Made by a program: the position numbers and the translations under genes. From PALSA-1003 sp963741315 (lineage in GTDB: Bacteria > Pseudomonadota > Gammaproteobacteria > Burkholderiales > Casimicrobiaceae), in the NCBI GenBank assembly GCA_963741315.1, contig CAVUHK010000008.1, forward strand, positions 186,001 through 250,000: a stretch of DNA of 64,000 bases. Reading direction: 5' to 3'. Numbering within the stretch: the first letter of the stretch is position 1; each line of letters opens with the position of its first letter. The notes beneath the pieces were generated by a model that saw only the letters and a program-made list of their open reading frames with translations, had not been told where the DNA came from and searched no databases. This document shows, one piece after another, positions 25,457 through 34,741 of this stretch.

Positions 25457-26803
25457 ATGTCGAAACGCTTGCTTGCGATCGCGCTCGGCGCGACGTTTTG
25501 CACCGCGCTCAATGGCGCGGCCGCCGAAGACCTGATTCAGATCTACCGCGATGCGCTTGCCAGCGACCCGACGCTCGCCAGCGCGCGCGCGACGTGGCTG
25601 GCGACGCAGGAAGCTGTGCCGCAGGCACGCGCGGGGCTGCTGCCTTCGGTGAACCTGTCCGCTCTCGCCAACGAACAAGATTACAACCAGACGCTGCATA
25701 CCGATCCGACGGCAAAGTTCAGCCAGCGCTTTCCGCAGGCGCAGTACACGGTCTCGGCCAGCCAGCCGCTCTACCGCGCCCAGAATCAGATCGGCTACGA
25801 CCAAGCCAAGCAGCAGGTCGGCCAGGCCGATTTCGTCCTCGCGTCGGCGCAACAGGATCTGATCGTTCGCGTTGCCCAGGCCTACTTCAACGTGCTGCTG
25901 GCGCAGTTCACCATCGAACTCACCGCCAGCCAGAAGGCTGCGGTCAGCGAGAACCTGGCGCAGGCGAAGCGCAATTTCGAGGTCGGGACGGCCACGATCA
26001 CCGATACTAACGACGCGCAAGCCAAGTACGACCAGATCGTCGCGCAGGAAATCTCGGTGCTCAACGACCTCGAGAATGCGCTGGCGGCGCTGCGCGCGAT
26101 CATCGGCCGGTTGCCGAAGGATCTCAGTCGCTTCGACCGGAAATTCATGCCGGAGCCGCCCGCGCCCAATGCGCTGCAGCCGTGGATCGACAAGTCGATA
26201 CGCGACAATCTGCAAGTTCGCATCGCGCAGGCAAACTACGACATCGCGACCCTGGAAGTCGACCGCCAGCGCGCGGGCCATTACCCGACGCTCGACCTGG
26301 TTGCCAGCTTCAACCAGTATTACGCGGGCGGCGGTGCGTCGACCAATGTCGCGTCGAATTTTTCCACTGACTATCGGCTGGGCCTGATCGGCGTCCAGCT
26401 CAATCTCCCGATCTATCAGGGTGGCGCGGTCGATTCGAAGGTCAGGCAGGCCATCGCCAACCAGGACGCCGCACGGCAGAACCTGGAGTCGGCGCGGCGC
26501 AGCGCGCAGTTGCTGGCCCAAACCTCCTTCGCGGGCGTGACCAATGGCGTCGCGCAAGTCAAGGCGCTCGACCAGGCGCTGACATCGGCGCAGGTCTCGT
26601 ACGATTCCAACAAGCTCGGGCTCGAGGTGGGCGTGCGCACCAATCTCGACGTGCTCAACCAGCAGCAGCAGGTGTTCCAGACCCGCTTCAACCTGGCGCA
26701 GTCGTACTACAACTTCATCATCAACAACCTCAAGCTCAAGCAGTCCGTCGGCACGTTGAACGACAACGACGTCGAACTGATCAACCGCGATCTGCGCGGC
26801 TGA
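25457..26803 (+). CDS. tolC: TolC-family outer membrane efflux channel
   Basis: Outer-membrane exit duct of 448 residues. The start at ATG 25457 gives a clean signal peptide ending NGAAA-ED. The two OEP repeats are visible: DLIQIYRDALASDPTLASA, QDLIVRVAQAYFNVLLA in the first half and YDSNKLGLEVGVRTNLDVLN and FNLAQSYYNFIINNLKLK in the second. Length and pattern fit type I TolC. With the upstream adaptor and pump it completes a likely tripartite system. It is convergent with waaA, with only 18 nt between stops and no clear terminator. Confidence 0.93.
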   Translation: MSKRLLAIALGATFCTALNGAAAEDLIQIYRDALASDPTLASARATWLATQEAVPQARAGLLPSVNLSALANEQDYNQTLHTDPTAKFSQRFPQAQYTVSASQPLYRAQNQIGYDQAKQQVGQADFVLASAQQDLIVRVAQAYFNVLLAQFTIELTASQKAAVSENLAQAKRNFEVGTATITDTNDAQAKYDQIVAQEISVLNDLENALAALRAIIGRLPKDLSRFDRKFMPEPPAPNALQPWIDKSIRDNLQVRIAQANYDIATLEVDRQRAGHYPTLDLVASFNQYYAGGGASTNVASNFSTDYRLGLIGVQLNLPIYQGGAVDSKVRQAIANQDAARQNLESARRSAQLLAQTSFAGVTNGVAQVKALDQALTSAQVSYDSNKLGLEVGVRTNLDVLNQQQQVFQTRFNLAQSYYNFIINNLKLKQSVGTLNDNDVELINRDLRG

Positions 26804-26821
26804 TCCGGACCGCCGACGACT

Positions 26822-28114
26822 TCAGCTTCCGGTTGCGTCGAGGCCGCGCTGAGTCAGGAGCGGCGCCAGCCACTGCAGCAAGCGATCTGCCGCACCGCGA
26901 TGCGCGGCGTGGAACGCCGCCGCGGCTTCGCGCATGGCTTCGCACGCCGGAGCGTCGCGGAACAGCTCGGCAAGCGCGGCAATCAGTGCGTCTGCGTCGG
27001 CGACGCGCAACGCAGCCCCGGCGGCGATCGCTCCGGCGGTCGCATCGCTGAAATTGAAGGTGTGCGGCCCGATCAGCACCGGCGTGCCCGCGGCCAGCGC
27101 TTCGATCAGGTTCTGTCCCCCCAGAGGCAACAGGCTGCCGCCGATGAACGCGAGATCGGCGGCCGCGTAGTAGGCCATCATTTCGCCCATCGAATCGCCC
27201 AGCACAACGCCGATGTCGGCGGGCACTGGCGTGTTGTCGCTGCGACAGACAAAAGGCACACCGCGGGTGCGCAACAGCGCCGCGACCGCGGCGAAGCGCT
27301 GCGGATGGCGCGGGACGATCACCAGCAACGTATCGTGCGGCAACGGCGCACGCGCCAGGGCATCGAGCAGCAGCGCCTCCTCGCCTTCGCGCGTGCTCGC
27401 CGCAACCCACACCTGCCGCGACGCGCCGAAGCGGGAGCGGAATTCCGCGCCCAGCACGCGCGCCGCGTCGGGCAGCTCGATGTCGAACTTGAGGTTGCCG
27501 GTCACGATCGGCGCGGCGGCGCCCAGCGCGGCGAGTCGCATCGCATCGTCGGGCGACTGCGCGGCAACGCCGGACAGCCTGCCGATCATCGGCCGGGTCA
27601 GCGATGCGAAGCGCGCGTACATGCGTGCGGAACGCGCCGACATGCGGGCGTTGACCAGGAACAGCGGAACGTCCACCGCGCGTGCCGTGGCAATCAGATT
27701 GGGCCACAGCTCGGTTTCCAGCAGGCAGCCGGCGACCGGCCGGAAATGCGCGATGAACGCGCGCACCGCGAAGGGGAAGTCGTACGGCAGCCACGCCTGG
27801 ACGACACTGTTGCCGAACAATGCGCGTCCTGTTTCGCGCCCGGTCGCGGTCATGTGCGTGAGCAGGATCGTCGCCTGCGGGTACGCGGCCTTCAGCCGGG
27901 CGATCAACGGCATCGCCGCGCGCGTCTCGCCCACCGACACGGCATGAAGCCACAACAGCGGCGCGGCGGGCGCGGCGTCTCCATACTTCCCGAAACGCTC
28001 GCCAATCGCCACGCCATATCCAGGCTCGCGTCGCGCGCGCCACCACAGGCGCAACGGCAGCCACGGCAGGAGCGCATAGGCCAGCGCGGTGTAGAGTGCG
28101 CGCGGTGCTTCCAT
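26822..28114 (-). CDS. waaA: 3-deoxy-D-manno-octulosonic acid (Kdo) transferase
   Basis: Adds Kdo from CMP-Kdo to lipid IVA at the inner face of the membrane, starting the lipopolysaccharide core. The 430-residue GT30 protein has an N-terminal membrane helix (ALYTALAYALLPWLPL), then LHAVSVGETRAAMPLI, LLETELWPNLI, NARMSARSARMY, GNLKFD and FIGGSLLPLGGQNLIEALA. ATG 28114 shares one base with the waaC stop. Whether one or two Kdo residues are added cannot be told from sequence. Confidence 0.94.
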   Translation of the reverse strand: MEAPRALYTALAYALLPWLPLRLWWRARREPGYGVAIGERFGKYGDAAPAAPLLWLHAVSVGETRAAMPLIARLKAAYPQATILLTHMTATGRETGRALFGNSVVQAWLPYDFPFAVRAFIAHFRPVAGCLLETELWPNLIATARAVDVPLFLVNARMSARSARMYARFASLTRPMIGRLSGVAAQSPDDAMRLAALGAAAPIVTGNLKFDIELPDAARVLGAEFRSRFGASRQVWVAASTREGEEALLLDALARAPLPHDTLLVIVPRHPQRFAAVAALLRTRGVPFVCRSDNTPVPADIGVVLGDSMGEMMAYYAAADLAFIGGSLLPLGGQNLIEALAAGTPVLIGPHTFNFSDATAGAIAAGAALRVADADALIAALAELFRDAPACEAMREAAAAFHAAHRGAADRLLQWLAPLLTQRGLDATGS

Positions 28115-29088
28115 CAGCACCCCGGCGCATTCCGGAGCAGCGCGCCGCACGCTGCGATGACCTCGTCGGGCGATGGCACGATCCCGACGCCGCCCAGATC
28201 GCGCGCGCGATCGCTCGCGCGCTCGACGCCGGCAAGGCGCGCGTCGGTCGCGACGAACAGCGCCACCGTCGGCACGCCGAGCGCCGCGGCCAGATGCACC
28301 AGGCCGGTATCGACACCGCACACGATTTCGGCGCGCGCGAGCAGCGCGGCCAGGCGGGGCAGGCTGCGATGCGGTGGCACCACGACGCCCGCGAAGCCGT
28401 CGGCGAGCCGCGCGCTGCGCGCCGATTCGGCGGTCGATCCCCAGGGCAGGACGACAACGATGCCAGCGCGCAGGACGTGCTCGATCAGCGTGCGCCAGTG
28501 GGCCTCGGGCCACAGCTTGTCGGGCCGGCTGGTGGCATGCAGCAGCACCGCGTAGCGTGCCGCGGGCGCCTGCTGTGGATGCGGCGGCGACAGGTCGAAG
28601 CGCGGCGGTCCTTCAGGCTCGTAACCGAACGCCGCCCCGGCAAGCGCGCGGCAGCGGTCGATCAGATGCATCGCGGGGTCGATGCGGTGCGTGTGCCGGT
28701 AGGCCAGCGTCGCCGCCGGTTCGCGGATGCTGGCGCGGTCGGGGCCGTGCACCGGTCCGCGCGCGAGCAGGCCCAGCAACGCGCCCTTGACCTGCTCCTG
28801 GAGGTCGAGCACCGCGTCGTAGCGTTGGCCGGCGAGCTGGCGACGGAAGACGCCGAACTCGCGCCATGTCGTCTGGCGCAGCAGATGGTGACGCCAGCGA
28901 CGCAGCGCGACCGGTATGACCCGGCGCACGCCGCGATTGAGCGCGACCAGTCCGGCGAATGGTTCCTCGGCGACCCAGTCGATCGCCATGCCCGGTCGAT
29001 GTTGCGCGATATCGTGCACGATCGGGAGCGCATGCACGATATCGCCCAGCGACGACGGGCGGATGATCAGCGTGCTGGATGCAGACAT
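28114..29088 (-). CDS. waaC: ADP-heptose:LPS heptosyltransferase I
   Basis: GT9 enzyme of 324 residues that adds the first heptose to Kdo of the inner core. The N-terminus IIRPSSLGDIVHALPIVHDIA carries the catalytic Asp, and VCGVDTGLVHLAAALGVPTVALF is the ADP-heptose binding motif. LLHATSRPDKLWPEAHW is typical of WaaC, not WaaF. It overlaps waaA by one base, so waaC and waaA form a two-gene core operon, divergent from the glycosyltransferase cluster. Confidence 0.93.
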   Translation of the reverse strand: MSASSTLIIRPSSLGDIVHALPIVHDIAQHRPGMAIDWVAEEPFAGLVALNRGVRRVIPVALRRWRHHLLRQTTWREFGVFRRQLAGQRYDAVLDLQEQVKGALLGLLARGPVHGPDRASIREPAATLAYRHTHRIDPAMHLIDRCRALAGAAFGYEPEGPPRFDLSPPHPQQAPAARYAVLLHATSRPDKLWPEAHWRTLIEHVLRAGIVVVLPWGSTAESARSARLADGFAGVVVPPHRSLPRLAALLARAEIVCGVDTGLVHLAAALGVPTVALFVATDARLAGVERASDRARDLGGVGIVPSPDEVIAACGALLRNAPGC

Positions 29089-29345
29089 GGCTCGCCGCGC
29101 ACGGTTGTAGGGTTCAGCTAGAGCGCCGGCTCGTGCTGCGCAGGCGCGTCACGCACCGTGGCGCGAGCAATTCGCGCACACCGTGCGGCCGGTGGATTGC
29201 GGGTGCGATTGCACGTAAAATGATTCGCGTCTTCCTGCCGCGCAGGTCATGAGCAACGCTGCGGGCAGTACTGCGTGGACTGAACTGCGCCGGCTGTACC
29301 GTGATCTGCTGCAACGATACCCAAGGCAACCGCCCGCGCGACGCA

Positions 29346-30119
29346 ATGTCCGATCCACAATCCCCACTTGCCCTGACCGTCGTGGTAATCACTCGCGATG
29401 CGGGCGCCCAGCTCGCCGAATGTCTTGCGTCGGTCGACTTTGCCGCCGAGAAGCTCATCGTCGATTCCGGCAGCGAAGATGATACCGTACAAATCGCCCG
29501 CAGCAGCGGCGCGCGCGTGATTGCGCACGAATGGCTGGGCTTCGGGCCGCAGAAGAACTTCGCGGTCGCGCAAGCTGCCAACGACTGGGTACTCTGCCTC
29601 GATGCCGACGAGCGCGTCTCGGCCGAACTTGCGCGCTCCATCCGCGCCGCGCTCGATGCGCAGCAATACTGGGCGTACACGATGCCGCGCTGCAATCGCT
29701 TCCTCGGTCGCTGGTTGCGTCATGGCGAAGGTTATCCGGACTGGAACCTGCGCCTCTTCGACCGGCGCCACGCGCGCTGGAGCGATGACCTGGTGCACGA
29801 GCATGTGCAGGCGGACTCCATCGTCGGTCGCCTCGACGGCGACCTGCTGCACCTTTCGGGCGAATCGCTGGACGCCTATCTGGCCAAGCAGAACCGATAC
29901 ACGACGCTGCAGGCAGAGGCGCTGTATGCCCGCGGCGAGCACTTCAGCACGCTGCGCCTTGTGCTGTCGCCGGTGCTGCGCTTCTTTCGCTTCTATGTGC
30001 TGCACGCCGGGTTCCTCGACGGCGTCGCCGGCATAGTGCACATCGCGATCGGCTGCCATAACAGCTTCTGCAAGTATGCCAAGCTGCGGGCGCTCGAACT
30101 CGAGGAGGGCGCGCGATGA
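29346..30119 (+). CDS. Family 2 glycosyltransferase, WaaE/KdtX-like
   Basis: Cytoplasmic GT-A glycosyltransferase of 257 residues. The start ATG 29346 gives the usual beginning LTVVVITRDAGAQLAECLAS. The nucleotide-binding text is KLIVDSGSEDDTVQIA and the metal-binding DXD is LCLDADERVS. WaaE/KdtX proteins add a glucose to heptose I of the LPS core and lie beside waaA or coaD in many genomes, so that role is likely but inferred. It overlaps the next gene by 4 nt (ATGA). The 257-nt gap to the divergent waaC has no clear promoter. Confidence 0.83.
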   Translation: MSDPQSPLALTVVVITRDAGAQLAECLASVDFAAEKLIVDSGSEDDTVQIARSSGARVIAHEWLGFGPQKNFAVAQAANDWVLCLDADERVSAELARSIRAALDAQQYWAYTMPRCNRFLGRWLRHGEGYPDWNLRLFDRRHARWSDDLVHEHVQADSIVGRLDGDLLHLSGESLDAYLAKQNRYTTLQAEALYARGEHFSTLRLVLSPVLRFFRFYVLHAGFLDGVAGIVHIAIGCHNSFCKYAKLRALELEEGAR

Positions 30120-31090
30120 GGGTGCTGGTGACGGGAGCCGCGGGCTTCATCGGCATGCATCTGGCGCTGCGATTGTGCCGCGACGGCGCCACCGTCGCCG
30201 CGGTCGACAGCTTCGACGCGTACTACGACGTGGCGCTGAAGCGAGCGCGCGCCGCGCGGCTCGAGGCCGCGGGAGTGCATTGCGCGACGCTCGACCTCGC
30301 CGATGCGGCCGCGACGGCGGCGTTGTTTCGCGATGGCGGCTTCACTCACGTCGCGCATCTGGCGGCGCAGCCCGGCGTTCGCTATTCGCTCGAGAATCCG
30401 GCCGCGTACCTGCGCAACAACATCGACGCGTTTGGCGTCGTGCTCGAAGGCTGCCGCCATGGCCGGGTCGGTCATCTGGTCTACGCGTCGAGCTCGAGCG
30501 TGTACGGTGCGGGCCACACGCTGCCGTTCTCGGAAGACCAGAACGTCGATCATCCCGTCAGCCTGTACGCGGCGACCAAGCGCGCCGACGAGTTGCTGGC
30601 GCACAGCTACAGTCACCTGTATCGCCTGCCTGCGACCGGACTGCGCTTCTTCACTGTCTACGGCCCGTGGGGGCGACCGGACATGGCGCCCGCGCTGTTC
30701 ACGCGCGCCATCCTCGAGGGCAAACCGATCCGGGTGTTCAACAACGGCCGCATGCGTCGCGATTTCACCTATATCGACGACATCGTCGAAGGCATCGTGC
30801 GCGTGCTTGCGCTGCCGCCGGTGAGCCAGCCCGGCGTTGCACCGCACACGATCTACAACATCGGCAACCACACCGCCGTCGAGCTCGAGTCGTTCATCGC
30901 CGAACTCGAGCGCCTGCTGGGCCGGCGCGCAATCAAGGAATACCTGCCGATGCAGGATGGTGACGTGCCGGCAACATTCGCGTCGGTTGCAAAGCTCGCG
31001 GCCGCGACCGGGTTCGCGCCGTCGACTCCGCTCGCCGACGGCCTGGCGCGCTTCGTCGCGTGGTACCAGGATTACTATCGGACGCCATGA
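30116..31090 (+). CDS. NAD-dependent UDP-sugar epimerase, probable UDP-glucuronate 4-epimerase
   Basis: Extended short-chain dehydrogenase of 324 residues. The NAD-binding motif is VTGAAGFIGMHLALRL, the Ser region is YASSSSVYG and the active-site Tyr-x3-Lys is YAATKRADE. The text FDAYYDVALKRARAARL and FFTVYGPWGRPDMAPALFTRAILEGKPI closely follows bacterial UDP-glucuronate 4-epimerases, which make UDP-galacturonate for LPS or capsule. UDP-glucose 4-epimerase is the main alternative. It overlaps the glycosyltransferase gene and precedes rmlB by 46 nt. Confidence 0.82.
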   Translation: MRVLVTGAAGFIGMHLALRLCRDGATVAAVDSFDAYYDVALKRARAARLEAAGVHCATLDLADAAATAALFRDGGFTHVAHLAAQPGVRYSLENPAAYLRNNIDAFGVVLEGCRHGRVGHLVYASSSSVYGAGHTLPFSEDQNVDHPVSLYAATKRADELLAHSYSHLYRLPATGLRFFTVYGPWGRPDMAPALFTRAILEGKPIRVFNNGRMRRDFTYIDDIVEGIVRVLALPPVSQPGVAPHTIYNIGNHTAVELESFIAELERLLGRRAIKEYLPMQDGDVPATFASVAKLAAATGFAPSTPLADGLARFVAWYQDYYRTP

Positions 31091-31136
31091 TAAAATTCGC
31101 CCTCGCCGCCATGGCGCCTAGCCGTCCGGAGTGCTC

Positions 31137-32195
31137 ATGATTCTCGTGACCGGTGGCGCCGGATTCATCGGCGCCAATTTCGTCATCGACTGGCTCGCAC
31201 AATCCGACGAGCGTGTCGTCACGCTCGACCTGCTGACCTACGCGGGCAACCTCGGCAATCTCGCACCCGTGAAGGACGACGCGCGCCATGTCTTCGTGCG
31301 CGGCGACATCGGCGATCGCGCGCTTGTGGAGCGGCTGCTTGCCGAGCACCGGCCGCGCGCGATCGTCAACTTTGCCGCCGAAACGCACGTCGACCGGTCG
31401 ATCCACGGGCCGGCGGCGTTCATCGCGACCAACGTGGTCGGCACCTTCGCTCTGCTCGACGTCGTGCGGGAACACTACGCGGCATTGCCGGAAGCCGAGC
31501 GCGCGAAGTTTCGCTTCCTGCACGTCTCGACCGACGAAGTGTTCGGCTCGCTCGGGCCGCACGACGCCGGCTTCAGTGAGACGACGCCCTACGCGCCGAA
31601 CAGCCCGTACTCGGCGTCGAAGGCCGCCGCGGATCACCTGGTGCGCGCGTACCACCACACGTACGGCGTGCCGGTGCTGACGACCAACTGCTCGAACAAC
31701 TACGGGCCGCGCCAGTTTCCGGAGAAGCTCATTCCGCTGATGATCCACAACGCACTGTCCGGCAAGGCGCTGCCGGTGTATGGCGACGGCGGCAACATCC
31801 GCGACTGGATGTATGTCGGCGACCACTGCGCGGCGATTCGCGCGGTCCTCGAGCGGGGCAGGCCGGGGCAGACCTACAATGTCGGCGGCAACGCCGAAAA
31901 GACCAATCTCGAAGTCGTCACCACCTTGTGCCGAATTCTCGGCGAGCAGCGACCCGGGCGCGATTACGCCGCGCAGATCGCGTTCGTCAAGGATCGTCCT
32001 GGACACGATCGCCGCTACGCGATTGATCCGACCAAGGTGCGCGGCGAAATCGGCTGGGCCCCTCGCGAAACCTTCGAATCGGGACTTGCGCAGACCGTGC
32101 GCTGGTACCTCGACAACAGCACCTGGCTCGCCGCGGTCACCAGCGGTGAATACAAGAACTGGGTGTCGCTCAACTACGCGACGGAAGCCGCTTGA
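31137..32195 (+). CDS. rmlB: dTDP-glucose 4,6-dehydratase
   Basis: Second step of dTDP-L-rhamnose synthesis. The 352-residue protein starts at ATG 31137, with GGAG 5 nt upstream. Signatures are LVTGGAGFIGANFVIDWL, VNFAAETHVDRSIHGP, HVSTDEVFGSLG, the catalytic YSASKAAADHLVRAY, NCSNNYGPRQFPEKLIPL and VYGDGGNIRDWMYVGDH. Length is typical. It is the first of rmlB-A-C-D; its stop overlaps the TTG of rmlA. Confidence 0.97.
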   Translation: MILVTGGAGFIGANFVIDWLAQSDERVVTLDLLTYAGNLGNLAPVKDDARHVFVRGDIGDRALVERLLAEHRPRAIVNFAAETHVDRSIHGPAAFIATNVVGTFALLDVVREHYAALPEAERAKFRFLHVSTDEVFGSLGPHDAGFSETTPYAPNSPYSASKAAADHLVRAYHHTYGVPVLTTNCSNNYGPRQFPEKLIPLMIHNALSGKALPVYGDGGNIRDWMYVGDHCAAIRAVLERGRPGQTYNVGGNAEKTNLEVVTTLCRILGEQRPGRDYAAQIAFVKDRPGHDRRYAIDPTKVRGEIGWAPRETFESGLAQTVRWYLDNSTWLAAVTSGEYKNWVSLNYATEAA

Positions 32196-33079
32196 GTACG
32201 CGCAAGGGCATCATCCTGGCGGGCGGGTCGGGCACGCGCCTCTACCCGGCTACCCACGTGCTGTCCAAGCAGCTGCTGCCGGTGTACGACAAGCCGATGA
32301 TCTACTATCCGCTGTCGACGCTGATGCTCGCCGGCATCCGCGACATCCTGCTGATCTCGACGCCGGAAGACACGCCGCGCTTCGCGCAGTTGCTGGGCGA
32401 CGGCGCGCGCTGGGGCATCAACATCGAGTACGCGGTCCAGCCGTCGCCCGACGGATTGGCGCAGGCGTTCATCATCGGCCGCAACTTCATCGGCCGTGGC
32501 GCGTCTGTATTGGTGCTGGGCGACAACATCTTCTACGGCCACGATTTCCAGGCGATGCTCGAACGCGCCGATGCGCGCACCGACGGCGCGACCGTGTTCG
32601 CGTATCCCGTCGCCGACCCCGAGCGCTACGGCGTTGCCGAATTCGACGCCGAGGGGCGCGTGCTCAGTCTCGAAGAGAAACCGACCGATCCCAAGTCGCG
32701 CTACGCGGTCACCGGACTCTATTTCTACGACAACGCGGTGGTCGACATCGCCGCCACGCTCAAACCATCGCCGCGCGGCGAACTCGAGATCACCGACGTC
32801 AACCGCGCCTACCTGCGGCAACGCGCGCTCGGCGTGGAACTGATGGGGCGCGGCATGGCGTGGCTGGACACCGGCACGCACGAGTCGCTGCTCGAGGCGG
32901 CGCAGTACATCGCGACCATCGAGCGCAGGCAGGGGTTGAAGATCGCGTGCCCCGAGGAGATCGCTTACCGCCTTGGCTATATCGACGCCTCGGCACTGGA
33001 AAAGCTGGGCAGGGCGATGGAAAAGAACGCCTATGGAAGGTATCTGCTCGGTGTGCTGCGCGAACCGGTAGTGCGCTGA
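32192..33079 (+). CDS. rmlA: Glucose-1-phosphate thymidylyltransferase
   Basis: First step of dTDP-L-rhamnose synthesis: glucose-1-phosphate plus dTTP to dTDP-glucose. It has 295 residues from TTG 32192, which overlaps the rmlB stop (TTGA). The nucleotidyl-transfer motif is ILAGGSGTRLYPATHVLSKQ, with YDKPMIYYPLSTLML, LGDNIFYGHDF and GVAEFDAEGRVLSLEEKP also present. It is normally feedback-inhibited by dTDP-rhamnose. rmlC follows 6 nt downstream. Confidence 0.97.
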   Translation: MSTRKGIILAGGSGTRLYPATHVLSKQLLPVYDKPMIYYPLSTLMLAGIRDILLISTPEDTPRFAQLLGDGARWGINIEYAVQPSPDGLAQAFIIGRNFIGRGASVLVLGDNIFYGHDFQAMLERADARTDGATVFAYPVADPERYGVAEFDAEGRVLSLEEKPTDPKSRYAVTGLYFYDNAVVDIAATLKPSPRGELEITDVNRAYLRQRALGVELMGRGMAWLDTGTHESLLEAAQYIATIERRQGLKIACPEEIAYRLGYIDASALEKLGRAMEKNAYGRYLLGVLREPVVR

Positions 33080-33085
33080 TCACCG

Positions 33086-33628
33086 ATGAAGGCGACGCCG
33101 ACTGTACTGCCCGAGGTGCTGCTGATCGAACCGCGCGTGTTCGGCGACGCGCGCGGATTCTTTTTCGAGAGCTACAATCGCCGCGCGCTCACCGCGATCG
33201 GAGTCGCCGACGAATTCGTGCAGGACAACCATTCGCGCTCCACGCGCGGCGTCCTGCGCGGCCTGCACTACCAGGTCCAGCACGCGCAGGGCAAGCTCGT
33301 GCGCGTGACCGAGGGCGAAGTCTTCGACGTCGTCGTCGACCTTCGCCGGAGTTCACCCACCTTCTCCCGATGGGTCGGCGTCAACCTCTCCGCGGAAAAC
33401 CGGCACATGCTGTGGATCCCTCCGGGCTTCGCGCACGGTTTCCTGGTCCTGTCCGATGTCGCCGAGTTTCTCTACAAGACCACCGACTACTGGTACCCGG
33501 AATTCGAGCGCACGCTGTTGTGGAACGATCCGGACCTCGGCATCGACTGGCCGCTGACTGGAACGCCGACGCTGGCCGCCAAGGACAGCGCCGGCAGGCC
33601 GCTGGCGCAGGCCGAAACCTATCCGTGA
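33086..33628 (+). CDS. rmlC: dTDP-4-dehydrorhamnose 3,5-epimerase
   Basis: Third step of dTDP-L-rhamnose synthesis; a cupin-fold dimer of 180 residues. Signatures are RVFGDARGFFFESYN, VQDNHSRSTRGVLRGLHYQ (catalytic His), KLVRVTEGEVFDVVVDLR, WIPPGFAHGFLVLSD and FLYKTTDYWYPEFERTLLWN (catalytic Tyr/Asp region). The stop overlaps the rmlD GTG. Confidence 0.96.
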   Translation: MKATPTVLPEVLLIEPRVFGDARGFFFESYNRRALTAIGVADEFVQDNHSRSTRGVLRGLHYQVQHAQGKLVRVTEGEVFDVVVDLRRSSPTFSRWVGVNLSAENRHMLWIPPGFAHGFLVLSDVAEFLYKTTDYWYPEFERTLLWNDPDLGIDWPLTGTPTLAAKDSAGRPLAQAETYP

Positions 33629-34482
33629 CGCTGCCGACGATCCTGCTGACCGGCGCGAACGGCCAGGTCGGCTTCGAACTCGCACGCACGCTGGCGGCCC
33701 ACGGCACCATCGTCGCCTGCGATCGATCCGCGCTCGACCTTGCCGATCCCGAGGCCATCATCGCGGTCGCGCGCGCGACGCGACCGCAACTCATCGTCAA
33801 CGCGGCGGCGTATACGGCAGTCGATCGGGCGGAAAGCGAGCCCGCGCGGGCGCAGGCGATCAACGCGGCCGCGCCTGGCGTCCTCGCAGACGAAGCGCGG
33901 CGTCTCGGCGCGACCCTGATCCACTTTTCAACCGACTATGTCTTCGACGGCACGGCGAGCGCACCCTATGACGAACAGGCGCCGACGCGACCGCTCGGTG
34001 TCTACGGCCAGACCAAGCTCGCCGGTGAGCAGGCGATCGCCGCGACCGGTGCGACCAGCCTGATCTTTCGCACGAGCTGGGTGTACGGCATGCGCGGTGG
34101 AAATTTCCTCCTGACCATGCGCCGGCTCGCGACCGAGCGCGAGGAATTGCGGGTCGTCGCCGACCAATTCGGCGTCCCGAACTGGTGTCGCACCCTTGCC
34201 GAGTCGGTCGCCACGCTGGTCGGGCGCGGATTGCCAGCCCTCGCCGAACATGCGGGCACGTATCACCTGAGCGCGACCGGCAGCACCAGCTGGTACGAAT
34301 TCGCACGCGCCATCATCGGCGACGTGCCGCGCCCGCGTGTCGTGGCCATCACGACTGCGGAATATCCGACCCCTGCAAAGCGCCCTGCATATGCGGTGCT
34401 GTCGACAACCAAGTTCGAGAAGACATTCGGTTTTGCGCTTCCGGCCTGGCGCGACAGCCTCGAGCGTTGCCTGCAACGCTAG
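33625..34482 (+). CDS. rmlD: dTDP-4-dehydrorhamnose reductase
   Basis: Last step of dTDP-L-rhamnose synthesis, an NAD(P)H reductase of 285 residues. GTG 33625 overlaps the rmlC stop. It shows LLTGANGQVGFELARTL, VNAAAYTAVDRAESEP, FSTDYVFDGTASAPYDE, the catalytic YGQTKLAGEQAI and FRTSWVYGMRGGNFLLTM. It completes a full rmlBACD set feeding rhamnose to O-antigen, LPS core or exopolysaccharide. No rhamnosyltransferase gene is recognised in this window. Confidence 0.95.
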   Translation: MTLPTILLTGANGQVGFELARTLAAHGTIVACDRSALDLADPEAIIAVARATRPQLIVNAAAYTAVDRAESEPARAQAINAAAPGVLADEARRLGATLIHFSTDYVFDGTASAPYDEQAPTRPLGVYGQTKLAGEQAIAATGATSLIFRTSWVYGMRGGNFLLTMRRLATEREELRVVADQFGVPNWCRTLAESVATLVGRGLPALAEHAGTYHLSATGSTSWYEFARAIIGDVPRPRVVAITTAEYPTPAKRPAYAVLSTTKFEKTFGFALPAWRDSLERCLQR

Positions 34483-34540
34483 CGCCGGGCGACGCCGGCG
34501 ACGGCCTGCTTGAACCGACACTGTGAACACGTCGCGCCGG

Positions 34541-34692
34541 CGTGTCGGCCGCAGCCGCGACTCGCGCTGGCGTCGATCCCCGCGCTGCGCGCGGTACGAC
34601 CTCCTTATGCCGTCAATGCGAATGCGCCGCGCGGCGTGTCGGCCGATTGCGGCGACTCGCGTTGCCGTCGATCCCCGCGCTTTCGCGCGGGG
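34541..34692. repeat. Imperfect direct repeat, each unit ending in a GC hairpin
   Basis: A unit of about 53 bp beginning CGTGTCGGCC at 34541 recurs at 34635, with a period of 94 bp. Both contain ACTCGCG, CCGTCGATCCCCGCGC or a close variant. Each ends in a GC-rich inverted repeat; the second is CCCCGCGC, TTTC, GCGCGGGG at 34673-34692. They fill the 259-nt gap between convergent rmlD and the MOSC gene. No T-run marks a standard terminator; they may be a local intergenic repeat or a folded bidirectional stop. Confidence 0.6.
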
Positions 34693-34741
34693 CCCCTCGC
34701 CGGGTCGCTCGCGCCGCACCCTCGCCGCGTAGCTCGCGCGG

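Noticed and set aside
27640..27665. NARMSARS in WaaA suspected as a defective active-site motif
   Set aside because: On reflection this form is normal for the family, so it is not an anomaly.
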